NCBI RefSeq assembly: GCF_002900365.1
Contig: NZ_CP025979.1
Span: 2,294,001 to 2,358,000 of the forward strand
Direction: 5' to 3'
Length of the DNA stretch: 64,000 nucleotides
Origin: Escherichia marmotae
Lineage (GTDB): Bacteria; Pseudomonadota; Gammaproteobacteria; Enterobacterales; Enterobacteriaceae
The translations under genes were made by a program, and so were the position numbers. Position 1 is the stretch's first letter. Each line of letters begins with the position of its first letter. The notes below the pieces were generated by a model. That model saw only the letters and a program-made list of their open reading frames with translations, searched no databases and had not been told where the DNA came from. Of this stretch, positions 50,451 through 59,051 are shown in pieces.

Positions 50451-51243
50451 GTCACTGTTCAGGGTGCTGGTCGCCCTGTCTTTTCTCGCGCCGCTGTGGC
50501 TCAACGCCGCGCCGCGCGTTATCACTCTTTCTCCCGCCAACACTGAACTTGCCTTTGCCGCCGGGATCACCCCGGTAGGGGTCAGCAGTTATTCCGACTA
50601 TCCACCAGAAGCCCGGAAGATTGAGCAGGTTTCCACCTGGCAGGGGATGAATCTGGAGCGCATCGTGGCGCTGAAGCCCGATCTGGTGATTGCCTGGCGC
50701 GGGGGCAATGCCGAGCGGCAGGTTGACCAACTGATTTCGCTGGGAATAAAAGTGATGTGGGTCGATGCGACAAGCATTGAACAAATTGCTGATGCGCTAC
50801 GCCAACTGGCACCCTGGAGCCCGAAGCCAGACAAAGCCGGGCAAGCCGCGCAAACCTTACTGGAACAGTATGCGCAACTGAAAGCGCAATATGCTGATAA
50901 ACCTAAAAAACGTGTTTTCTTACAATTCGGCATTAATCCGCCGTTCACCAGCGGAAAAGAGTCGATTCAGAACCAGGTGCTGGAAGTTTGCGGCGGAGAA
51001 AACATCTTTAAAGACAGCCGGGTTCCCTGGCCGCAGGTTAGCCGCGAACAGGTATTAGCACGCGCCCCACAGGCTATTGTCATCACGGGCGGAGCGGATA
51101 AAATTCCTAAAATAAAGCAATACTGGGGCGAACAGCTCAAAATTCCCGTTATTCCTCTCACGAGCGACTGGTTTGAACGCGCAAGCCCACGTATTATCCT
51201 CGCTGCACAACAACTCTGTAATGCGCTTTCACAGGTGGATTAG
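50443..51243 (+). CDS. btuF: Periplasmic vitamin B12-binding protein
   Basis: Substrate-binding protein of 266 residues that delivers cobalamin to the BtuCD importer. A signal peptide of about 22 residues ends at WLNAA before PRVITLSPANTELAFAAG, followed by the two lobes joined by a long helix typical of class III binding proteins. Glu residues of the two lobes that salt-bridge to BtuC are plausible in SPANTELAF and in the C-terminal lobe. It overlaps mtn by 8 nt; yadS follows by 37 nt. Confidence 0.96.
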   Translation: MAKSLFRVLVALSFLAPLWLNAAPRVITLSPANTELAFAAGITPVGVSSYSDYPPEARKIEQVSTWQGMNLERIVALKPDLVIAWRGGNAERQVDQLISLGIKVMWVDATSIEQIADALRQLAPWSPKPDKAGQAAQTLLEQYAQLKAQYADKPKKRVFLQFGINPPFTSGKESIQNQVLEVCGGENIFKDSRVPWPQVSREQVLARAPQAIVITGGADKIPKIKQYWGEQLKIPVIPLTSDWFERASPRIILAAQQLCNALSQVD

Positions 51244-51280
51244 CGCCTGATATTTTCAGGTGCTCAGTGGGGATTGAGAA

Positions 51281-51904
51281 ATGCTCGTCTATTGGCTGGA
51301 TATAGTCGGCACAGCGGTATTTGCCATCTCCGGCGTTTTGCTAGCCGGAAAATTGCGTATGGATCCTTTTGGCGTCCTGGTTCTGGGCGTGGTTACCGCA
51401 GTAGGTGGCGGGACAATTCGCGACATGACGCTGGATCACGGTCCGGTATTTTGGGTGAAAGATCCCACAGACTTGGTCGTCGCGATGGTGACCAGTATGT
51501 TGACTATCGTTCTGGTACGCCAGCCAAGACGCTTACCAAAATGGATGCTGCCTGTGCTTGACGCGGTTGGCCTGGCGGTGTTTGTTGGTATTGGTGTCAA
51601 CAAAGCCTTTAATGCGGAAGCAGGCCCACTGATTGCCGTTTGTATGGGTGTGATCACCGGCGTTGGCGGCGGGATCATCCGGGATGTACTGGCGCGTGAA
51701 ATCCCGATGATATTACGCACAGAAATCTACGCGACGGCCTGCATTATCGGCGGTATTGTCCACGCTACAGCCCATTACACGTTCTCCGTACCGCTGGAAA
51801 CAGCCAGTATGATGGGGATGGTTGTAACGCTATTGATTCGGCTGGCAGCTATCCGTTGGCATCTTAAACTACCGACGTTTGCACTGGATGATAATGGACG
51901 TTGA
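51281..51904 (+). CDS. yadS: Inner-membrane protein of the UPF0126/TRIC-like family
   Basis: Membrane protein of 207 residues with about seven hydrophobic segments arranged as a repeat. Two similar Gly-rich segments (VVTAVGGGTIRDMTLDHGPVFWV; VITGVGGGIIRDVLAREIPMIL) mark the internal duplication seen in prokaryotic TRIC-type cation channels. Transport function in this organism is unproven. It is the third gene of mtn-btuF-yadS and ends at a bidirectional hairpin facing erpA. Confidence 0.9.
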   Translation: MLVYWLDIVGTAVFAISGVLLAGKLRMDPFGVLVLGVVTAVGGGTIRDMTLDHGPVFWVKDPTDLVVAMVTSMLTIVLVRQPRRLPKWMLPVLDAVGLAVFVGIGVNKAFNAEAGPLIAVCMGVITGVGGGIIRDVLAREIPMILRTEIYATACIIGGIVHATAHYTFSVPLETASMMGMVVTLLIRLAAIRWHLKLPTFALDDNGR

Positions 51905-51910
51905 AGAGAA

Positions 51911-51942
51911 GATATGCCGGATAGGTTATCCGGCATATTAAA
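51911..51942. terminator. Bidirectional terminator between yadS and erpA
   Basis: TATGCCGGATA-GGT-TATCCGGCATATT forms a long symmetric stem in the 44-nt gap between the convergent yadS and erpA stops. T/A residues on each flank allow action in both directions. Confidence 0.82.
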
Positions 51943-51948
51943 AGCAGA

Positions 51949-52293
51949 TTAGATGCTGAAGGAAGAACCGCAACCGCAGGTGCTTTTCGCGTTCGGGTTG
52001 GTCACGATGAAACGTGAACCTTCCAGACCTTCGGTATAGTCAACGGAACCGCCGACCAGGTATTGCAGACTCATCGGGTCAACCACCAGGCCTACACCCT
52101 GTTTTTCGATAGTCATATCGCCTTCGTTCACCTGATCATCAAAGGTGAAACCATACTGGAAGCCGCTGCAACCGCCACCAGTGATATACACGCGTAACTT
52201 CAGATTCGGGTTATCTTCATCAGCGATCAGGCTTTTAACTTTGTTGGCTGCTGCGTCGGTAAATTCCAGCGGCAGTGCTACGTCATCACTCAT
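51949..52293 (-). CDS. erpA: Iron-sulfur cluster insertion protein ErpA
   Basis: A-type carrier of 114 residues that delivers Fe-S clusters to apoproteins, notably the isoprenoid enzymes IspG and IspH. The three cluster ligands are present: Cys in [10 protein letters not shown] and the CGCG pair in [11 protein letters not shown] at the C terminus. The start is the ATG at 52293 ([11 protein letters not shown]), as the 11-residue extension lacks similarity. It follows clcA on the same strand with an 81-nt gap. Confidence 0.97.
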
Positions 52294-52374
52294 ATTTTGC
52301 TCCAAACGACATCGGCAATTGGGCAAATTCTAACCCAATAATAAGCGCCATTATCTAATACCCTGGTATTTCGT

Positions 52375-53796
52375 TCAAGTATTCTCGCTGGCAGCCGCGG
52401 CCTTGCTTCGCGCCAGTTGTTCCGCTTCCTGTTTTGCCAGCGTGCGGGCAAGAATCGCTGAGTATAGCGGTTTTCCGCCGGTAAATTGTGCTAATAGTGT
52501 TGCGCCAAGACCAGTAATAATCATTGGCAAAATGAGCTGATAGTTATCTGTCATCTCAAGTACCAATATTATCCCGGTTAGCGGCGCACGAACGGATGCC
52601 GCCAGTAACGCGCCCATTCCAGCAATAGCAAATGTCCCTGCTTCAAGGTGATATTGCGGAAACAGTTCCGTAGCGACCATGCCAAATGCCGTTCCCAAAA
52701 CCGTACCAAGCGCCAGCATCGGGGCGAAAATACCGCCCGGTGCACCAGAAGAAAAGCAGAGCAGTGTGGTGATCACCCGCGCAACAAAAATAAAAATCAG
52801 CATTCCCATGCTGAAATTCCCTGCTGTCGCGATAGGAATCAGGTTAAAACCACCGCCCGAAGTTTCTGGCGCAACGAAACCAAGCAAGCCACACAGGCCG
52901 CCAATCGCACCGCCCATCAGCACCCATTTCGTGATATTGCCGCCGTGCACACGGTGCAACAAATCCTGCATCCCCAGCACCCATTTATTAAAAATAGGGC
53001 CGAAGATACCAAAAATAATACCGAGGATCAGATAAAGCCAGAGCGTATTGAGCGGCGCATCAGAGAGTTTACCTACGTCAATTAACGCGACTTCGTGATT
53101 AAATATCCGGTACATAATGGTCGACATAATGACGCCAATAAATACCGCTTTAATCGAAATTAGCGTATAGCGGAATTGCGGACGCATCTCTTCGATAATA
53201 AAAAGAATGCCCGCGAGCGGCGCGTTAAAGGCCGCCGCCAGCCCCGCCGCCGCACCGGTTGCCAGCAACGTGTGACGAGCTTCATCACCTTTCATGCGGA
53301 AAATATCAAGCACCATGCGGCCAATGTTACCGCCGATCTGTACGGTTGGCCCTTCGCGTCCCAGCACCATGCCACCGCCCAGCGTTCCCAGACCACCAAA
53401 GAACTTCACCGGCAATACACGCCACCAGCGGACGGGACGTTGATCTTCCAGCGCGCCTTCAATTTCCGGAATACCCGAACCACCTGCTTCCGGCGCGTAT
53501 TTGCGCACCAAAAAATAACCGAACATCGCCAGCACCGCCGAACAGAGAAAAGCGACGGTCAACAAAAGTGGGTAATTATCGGCAGTATGTACCAGCGCGC
53601 CCATACGTTGGTTCTGCAACCAGGCGACGCCTTTGTCAAAAGCTACTGCTGCCAGCCCGACAAGGGTGCCAACGACCGCAGCCATAAACAAAATGGCTAA
53701 TGGCGTTTTGTCGCGCTCAAGAAGTTGACGAATCAGTTGTCTACGTCGCAGACGCGCAGCCTGCGGTATTTCAGAAGAGGGTGTATCAGTTTTCAT
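52375..53796 (-). CDS. clcA: H+/Cl- exchange transporter ClcA
   Basis: Homodimeric CLC antiporter of 473 residues (2 Cl- for 1 H+) that supports extreme acid resistance. The selectivity motifs are clear: GSGIPE (about 106-111), GREGP (146-150, holding the gating Glu148) and GGIFAP (about 355-360). The proton-side Glu203 lies in the FIIEEMRPQF stretch. The length equals the K-12 protein. It is divergent from hemL across 224 nt; lysine-based acid resistance via LdcC is absent in this window. Confidence 0.97.
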   Translation of the reverse strand: MKTDTPSSEIPQAARLRRRQLIRQLLERDKTPLAILFMAAVVGTLVGLAAVAFDKGVAWLQNQRMGALVHTADNYPLLLTVAFLCSAVLAMFGYFLVRKYAPEAGGSGIPEIEGALEDQRPVRWWRVLPVKFFGGLGTLGGGMVLGREGPTVQIGGNIGRMVLDIFRMKGDEARHTLLATGAAAGLAAAFNAPLAGILFIIEEMRPQFRYTLISIKAVFIGVIMSTIMYRIFNHEVALIDVGKLSDAPLNTLWLYLILGIIFGIFGPIFNKWVLGMQDLLHRVHGGNITKWVLMGGAIGGLCGLLGFVAPETSGGGFNLIPIATAGNFSMGMLIFIFVARVITTLLCFSSGAPGGIFAPMLALGTVLGTAFGMVATELFPQYHLEAGTFAIAGMGALLAASVRAPLTGIILVLEMTDNYQLILPMIITGLGATLLAQFTGGKPLYSAILARTLAKQEAEQLARSKAAAASENT

Positions 53797-54020
53797 CCAA
53801 TGATCACTTATTGGTCATACAAATAAGATGACGGCATTCTACTCGCTCGTTCGATGAAAATCCTTTGCAAAGCGTAATGTTTCAAATGCGCAAAACTTTT
53901 ATACTCTTAGAAATCCGGGTTGCCGCAGTACAAGCAACCTGATGCTTGACGAGTATTTAACTTGTTATGAATAACATAGAATAGCAGCCATTCACTTTTT
54001 CTACGAATCAGGAACCCTCC
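53797..54020. promoter_or_regulatory. Divergent clcA/hemL intergenic region
   Basis: A 224-nt AT-rich gap between the divergent starts, which must hold both promoters. A good Shine-Dalgarno (CAGGAACC) precedes hemL. No operator or small gene is recognised with confidence. Confidence 0.5.
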
Positions 54021-55301
54021 ATGAGTAAGTCTGAAAATCTTTACAGCGCAGCGCGCGAGCTGATCCCTGGCGGTGTGAACTCCCCTGTTCGCGCTTTTAC
54101 CGGCGTGGGCGGCACTCCACTGTTTATCGAAAAAGCGGACGGCGCTTATCTGTACGATGTTGATGGCAAAGCGTATATCGATTATGTCGGTTCCTGGGGG
54201 CCGATGGTACTGGGCCATAACCACCCGGCGATCCGTAACGCAGTAATTGAAGCCGCCGGGCGCGGTCTGAGCTTTGGTGCGCCGACCGAAATGGAAGTAA
54301 AAATGGCGGAACTGGTGACCGAACTGGTGCCGACGATGGATATGGTGCGTATGGTGAACTCCGGCACCGAAGCGACGATGAGCGCTATCCGCCTCGCCCG
54401 TGGTTTTACCGGCCGCGATAAAATCATTAAATTCGAAGGTTGTTACCACGGCCACGCCGACTGTCTGTTAGTGAAAGCAGGATCTGGCGCACTGACGCTG
54501 GGTCAACCGAACTCTCCGGGCGTTCCGGCGGATTTCGCCAAACATACCTTAACCTGTACCTATAACGATCTGGCGTCTGTGCGCGCCGCGTTTGAGCAGT
54601 ACCCGGAAGAAATTGCCTGTATTATCGTTGAACCGGTAGCCGGTAACATGAACTGCGTTCCGCCGTTGCCGGAGTTTCTGCCGGGTCTGCGCGCGCTGTG
54701 TGACGAGTTTGGCGCGTTGCTAATCATTGATGAAGTAATGACCGGCTTCCGCGTGGCGCTGGCGGGCGCACAGGATTATTACGGTGTCGTGCCGGATCTC
54801 ACCTGTCTGGGCAAAATCATTGGCGGCGGGATGCCTGTTGGTGCCTTCGGCGGCCGTCGTGATGTGATGGATGCGCTGGCCCCGACCGGCCCGGTGTATC
54901 AGGCGGGTACACTTTCCGGTAACCCAATTGCGATGGCAGCCGGTTTCGCCTGTCTGAATGAAGTCGCGCAGCCGGGTGTTCACGAGACACTGGATGAGCT
55001 GACAACACGTCTGGCGGAAGGCTTGTTGGAAGCGGCAGAAGAAGCGGGGATTCCTCTGGTTGTGAACCACGTTGGCGGCATGTTCGGTATTTTCTTTACC
55101 GATGCCGGGTCAGTGACGTGTTATCAGGACGTAATGGCCTGTGACGTGGAACGCTTTAAGCGTTTCTTCCATATGATGCTGGACGAAGGTGTTTACCTGG
55201 CACCGTCAGCGTTTGAAGCGGGCTTTATGTCCGTGGCGCACAGCATGGAAGATATCAATAACACCATCGATGCCGCACGTTGGGTGTTTGCTAAGTTGTG
55301 A
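54021..55301 (+). CDS. hemL: Glutamate-1-semialdehyde 2,1-aminomutase
   Basis: PLP-dependent class III aminotransferase-fold enzyme of 426 residues that isomerises glutamate-1-semialdehyde to 5-aminolevulinate in the C5 route to haem and sirohaem. The PLP Lys265 is in TCLGKIIGGGMPVG. The substrate and cofactor regions GVNSPVRAF, NSGTEATMSAIRLAR and LLIIDEVMTGFR are complete. It ends at a hairpin shared with fhuB, which faces it. Confidence 0.98.
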   Translation: MSKSENLYSAARELIPGGVNSPVRAFTGVGGTPLFIEKADGAYLYDVDGKAYIDYVGSWGPMVLGHNHPAIRNAVIEAAGRGLSFGAPTEMEVKMAELVTELVPTMDMVRMVNSGTEATMSAIRLARGFTGRDKIIKFEGCYHGHADCLLVKAGSGALTLGQPNSPGVPADFAKHTLTCTYNDLASVRAAFEQYPEEIACIIVEPVAGNMNCVPPLPEFLPGLRALCDEFGALLIIDEVMTGFRVALAGAQDYYGVVPDLTCLGKIIGGGMPVGAFGGRRDVMDALAPTGPVYQAGTLSGNPIAMAAGFACLNEVAQPGVHETLDELTTRLAEGLLEAAEEAGIPLVVNHVGGMFGIFFTDAGSVTCYQDVMACDVERFKRFFHMMLDEGVYLAPSAFEAGFMSVAHSMEDINNTIDAARWVFAKL

Positions 55302-55308
55302 TGATTTT

Positions 55309-55336
55309 GCCTCGCCCACCGGGCGAGGCATTTTAT
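55309..55336. terminator. Terminator between hemL and fhuB
   Basis: GCCTCGCCC-ACC-GGGCGAGGC followed by ATTTTATT on the plus side, 7 nt behind the hemL stop and abutting the fhuB stop. It can serve both converging messages. Confidence 0.88.
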
Positions 55337-57318
55337 TAACGGCTCTGCTTTCTCAGCAAATAAATAAAATACGGCGCGCCGATAAACGTCGACAATAATC
55401 CCGCCGGGATCTGGAACGGAAACAACACCATCCGCCCGCACCAGTCCGCAAACACCAGCAGCAAACCACCCACCAGCGCCGAAATCACAATGTGCGGCAT
55501 CGTCCGTCGAAAGCCCATCATCCGTGCAATATGTGGTGCCATCAGACCAACAAAACTCAATGGCCCAATGGTCATTGTCGCGGTCGCCGTCAGACAGGCC
55601 GCCAGCATCAGCAACGCAACTCGCGTCGGCGTCAGCGCCATCCCCACGGCTCGTGCGGTATCACCACCCAGCGGTAAAATGGTCAGCCAACGACGGCACA
55701 GCGGCGTAATTGCCAGCAAAATCACCATCACAATTCCGGTGCGCCAGACCTGCGCATCGGTGGCATTGTAGGTCGAACCGGAAATCCAGGTCAGCACTTG
55801 CGCCATACGTGGATCGCCGCTCGCCTGCAACATCATCAGCAGCATAGTGAACGCGGTGCTTAATGCCATCCCCGCCAGCAGCATCCGATGTGGTGAAAAT
55901 CCACCGCGCCCGGCGGCGATCATAATGATCAACAGCGTCACCGCCGCACCGAGACTTCCCGCGGGCAGCAACCAGCCAAAGGCGTTGCCCGGCACCAGAA
56001 ACAGCATCAGCACTACGCCAAACGCCGCACCAGAGCTGATCCCCAGCACTTCAGGGCTTGCCATCGGGTTTCCGGTCAGCCGCTGAATAATACAGCCAGC
56101 CACTGCCAGCATCACGCCTGCAAACAGTGCCGCCATAATTCGCGGCCAGCGCCAGGGCATTAAATCCTCAAGCAGTACCCCACTCGCCCACGTCCAGCCT
56201 TGCGAATCACGACCAAACGACAGCGCCACCACTACGGCAATCAGCAGCAGCACACCACCAGCGAGGGCAAACGCCAGCACATGTTGGCGTTCAATCGCGA
56301 CCCGATCGTTAACCTTCATATCCGGCGCGCTAATGCTGCGTAAACGTGGCAGCAGCCATAGCAGCAGCGGCGCACCAATCAGTGCAGTGACCGATCCGGT
56401 GGAAACTTCCATCCATACGCGGGTTAGCCAGAGAATTATCTGATCGGAAAGCCAGAGAATGAGTGCCCCAATCAGTGACGCCAGCATCAGCCGCGGCAGC
56501 AGACGACGCGCGCCCAGCATTTTCGCCAGCAGCGGCGCGAACAAACCGATAAAGCCGATAATCCCGACCGCGTTCACCAGCAAGGCGCTGATAACAATCG
56601 CCAGAGACAGCGCAGCCAGACGCGCCAGCGACAGTGCCAGCCCCAGATTGCGCGCCACGCCATCATCAAGCCCCATCAGGGTTAACGGGCGCAGTAGTAG
56701 CAATGTCAGCATCACGCCGCCCAGTAACTGCGGCCATAAACGTTCAACGCCGCCCCAGTCGGTTTGCGTCAGCGTACCGGTGCTCCACAGGAACATGCTT
56801 TGCAACTGGTCATGATGAAAAATGACCAGTAACTGGTTGATTGCCCCGCAATAAAGGCTCACGACCAGACCCGCGAGGATCAACGTCACTGGCGAAAGGC
56901 GTTTACCCCACGCGACGCCAAAGACGATTAAGCCAACCACACAAGCCCCCGCCAGCGCGGCGAACTGACTTGCCGCCACACCAGGAATCGCCCACAGCGT
57001 GGTGACGGTAATCCCCAGTTGCGCGCCCGTTGCGACGCCAAGCGTGGTCGGTTCCGCCAGCGGGTTACGTAGCACTTGCTGAAACAGCACGCCAACCAGC
57101 CCCAGACCCGCGCCAACCAGCAGCGAAATAACCAGACGCGGCAGCAAGCTGTAGTGAAAAATCATCTGCTCAATGACGTCAATATCCGGCGACCAGATTG
57201 CCTGAGTCCACTGGCTACGCGGCAGCGCATGCGAGAAGTTCATCCAGGTGAGCACCACAGCGGCAATCACCAGCAACGCCAACAATAACGCCGGAAAAAG
57301 CGCAATTCGTTTACTCAC
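55336..57318 (-). CDS. fhuB: Ferric hydroxamate ABC importer, permease subunit
   Basis: Inner-membrane permease of 660 residues, an internal fusion of two BtuC/FecCD-type permease halves of about 330 residues each, so one chain does the work of a dimer. Both halves show the family motif (GATLGLVGVLFQQVLRNPLAEP-like and GCIIQRLTGNPMASPEVLG) and about ten membrane spans. It takes ferrichrome-type iron from FhuD, with FhuC as ATPase. It is the last gene of fhuACDB and overlaps fhuD by 4 nt. Confidence 0.97.
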   Translation of the reverse strand: MSKRIALFPALLLALLVIAAVVLTWMNFSHALPRSQWTQAIWSPDIDVIEQMIFHYSLLPRLVISLLVGAGLGLVGVLFQQVLRNPLAEPTTLGVATGAQLGITVTTLWAIPGVAASQFAALAGACVVGLIVFGVAWGKRLSPVTLILAGLVVSLYCGAINQLLVIFHHDQLQSMFLWSTGTLTQTDWGGVERLWPQLLGGVMLTLLLLRPLTLMGLDDGVARNLGLALSLARLAALSLAIVISALLVNAVGIIGFIGLFAPLLAKMLGARRLLPRLMLASLIGALILWLSDQIILWLTRVWMEVSTGSVTALIGAPLLLWLLPRLRSISAPDMKVNDRVAIERQHVLAFALAGGVLLLIAVVVALSFGRDSQGWTWASGVLLEDLMPWRWPRIMAALFAGVMLAVAGCIIQRLTGNPMASPEVLGISSGAAFGVVLMLFLVPGNAFGWLLPAGSLGAAVTLLIIMIAAGRGGFSPHRMLLAGMALSTAFTMLLMMLQASGDPRMAQVLTWISGSTYNATDAQVWRTGIVMVILLAITPLCRRWLTILPLGGDTARAVGMALTPTRVALLMLAACLTATATMTIGPLSFVGLMAPHIARMMGFRRTMPHIVISALVGGLLLVFADWCGRMVLFPFQIPAGLLSTFIGAPYFIYLLRKQSR

Positions 57319-58205
57319 GCCTGGCCTCCAATGGCGTTATCCAGAATGCGCACAAAGTGCATTGCCGAAAGCGTCGCGCCATAGAACCAAACTGCGGGTA
57401 CGCGTTGAAAACGCCCTGCACGGACAAACGGCATGGCCTGCCACAGCGGTGTCGCCATTAACGCGTCCATGTCCTTACTGTTATCGTGATCAAAACACAG
57501 CACATCAACATCTTTATACGCCGCCAGACGATCAATACTGACCGCGGTACTGCCCCAGAAGTTGGTTTCCCCTTGCCATGCATTCACAATACCGTACTCA
57601 TCGAGAATTTCCTGGAACAAGCTGTTTGGACCGAAGACCAGCATATGGCGCGGATCGAGAAGCGACGTCAGCAATAACGGGCGCGCTCCACGCTTTACAA
57701 AGCGGGGTTTCATACTGCGGATAAATTTTTCATATTGCGCTAAATGCTTTTCTGCCGCGCTTTGCAGGTTGAGCAAATCCGCCATTTCCATCAGTGATTT
57801 ACGCGCCATCATCAGTGGCTGCTTGCCGTCGCTGAAGTTAAATCCGCGCCCCGGTGCAATGCGTGCCAGCATTTCTGGCGAAGGGCCATATCCTGCCGAC
57901 CAGACCATAAACGACGGTTTCATTTCGGTCAGTAGTTCGAGGTTAGGTTCTGTACGCAAACCAACGTCAATCACCGATTCCGGTAATGGCGGTTCGCTGA
58001 CCCACAGTCGATAGTTAATGGTGTCCGCCACACCGTAAGGCATGATGCCGAGCGCCAGTAGCAGTTCCACCGGCAACCACTCCAGCGCCACAATACGATG
58101 CGGATCAATCGCCGCCGCGCGAGCGGTATTCATCTGCCATAACAACGGAGAAAGCGCCATCGCCGTTAACAGTCGACGACGCGAAAGAAGAGGTAAGCCG
58201 CTCAT
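57315..58205 (-). CDS. fhuD: Periplasmic ferric hydroxamate-binding protein
   Basis: Binding protein of 296 residues for ferrichrome, coprogen and aerobactin. The N terminus LLSRRRLLTAMALSPLLWQM is a twin-arginine signal, in line with the known Tat export of FhuD. The mature part has two lobes joined by a long helix. The start is the ATG at 58205, whose ATGA overlaps the fhuC stop; a TTG one codon upstream is less likely. It overlaps fhuB at its end. Confidence 0.97.
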   Translation of the reverse strand: MSGLPLLSRRRLLTAMALSPLLWQMNTARAAAIDPHRIVALEWLPVELLLALGIMPYGVADTINYRLWVSEPPLPESVIDVGLRTEPNLELLTEMKPSFMVWSAGYGPSPEMLARIAPGRGFNFSDGKQPLMMARKSLMEMADLLNLQSAAEKHLAQYEKFIRSMKPRFVKRGARPLLLTSLLDPRHMLVFGPNSLFQEILDEYGIVNAWQGETNFWGSTAVSIDRLAAYKDVDVLCFDHDNSKDMDALMATPLWQAMPFVRAGRFQRVPAVWFYGATLSAMHFVRILDNAIGGQA

Positions 58206-59002
58206 CAATAAACAAAACTCACAGGTGCGGCACCCGCCGGATGCGGCAAAATACCCATCGGGATGCCATAAATCATTTCGAGGGTTTCGCCGCGCATAAT
58301 TTCCGCAGGCGTTCCCTGAGCAATCATTTCACCGCCGCGCAGGGCGACCAGATAATCACAGTAACGCGCCGCCATATTGATATCGTGCAGCACAGCAATC
58401 ACCGTCAGGCCGCGTTCCTGGCTTAAACGATGCACCAGCGCCAACACGTCAACCTGATGAGCGATATCCAACGCCGAGGTCGGTTCATCCAGCAGCAGGC
58501 ATCGGCTATCCTGCGCCACCAGCATGGCGATCCACGCTCGCTGACGTTCACCGCCAGAAAGGCTATCCACCAGCCGATGCGCCAGTGGTTTTAAGCCGAC
58601 AAGAGCGATGGCTTCTTCGACCTTTTCGCGATCTGCCACGCCAAATCGCCCCAACGCGCCGTGCCACGGATAGCGACCAATCGCCACCAGTTCGCGCACG
58701 GTCATCCCTTCAGCCGGAGGAATCTGCTGCGGCAAATAAGCGACTTTGCGGGCAAAGGCTTTACTGCTCCAGCCTTCCAACGGCTGGGCATCAAGAAGAA
58801 TTTCGCCTTCCGACGGCGGCTGATGACGTCCCAGCATTTTGAGCAGTGTGGATTTACCAGAACCGTTGTGACCAATCAGGCCGGTCACTTTCCCGGCAGG
58901 AAAGGTTAACGACAGCGGATGCAAAAGCGTGCGCCCCGGCACACGAAAGGAAATATTACGCAGTGCAAAAGTGGTATCGGAATGATTCGTGTATTCCTGC
59001 AT
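58205..59002 (-). CDS. fhuC: Ferric hydroxamate ABC importer, ATP-binding subunit
   Basis: ATPase of 265 residues that powers FhuB. Walker A GHNGSGKST lies near residues 43-51. The signature SLSGGERQRAW and Walker B CLLLDEPTSALD are in order, and the switch His is in AVLHDINMA. The start at 59002 (MQEYTNHSD) is 49 nt behind the fhuA stop. The frame stays open further upstream only because it overlaps the fhuA end in another frame. It overlaps fhuD by 4 nt. Confidence 0.97.
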   Translation of the reverse strand: MQEYTNHSDTTFALRNISFRVPGRTLLHPLSLTFPAGKVTGLIGHNGSGKSTLLKMLGRHQPPSEGEILLDAQPLEGWSSKAFARKVAYLPQQIPPAEGMTVRELVAIGRYPWHGALGRFGVADREKVEEAIALVGLKPLAHRLVDSLSGGERQRAWIAMLVAQDSRCLLLDEPTSALDIAHQVDVLALVHRLSQERGLTVIAVLHDINMAARYCDYLVALRGGEMIAQGTPAEIMRGETLEMIYGIPMGILPHPAGAAPVSFVY

Positions 59003-59051
59003 AACAGCCAACTTGTGAAGCGGGCACGGAAATCCGTGCCCAAAGCGAAAA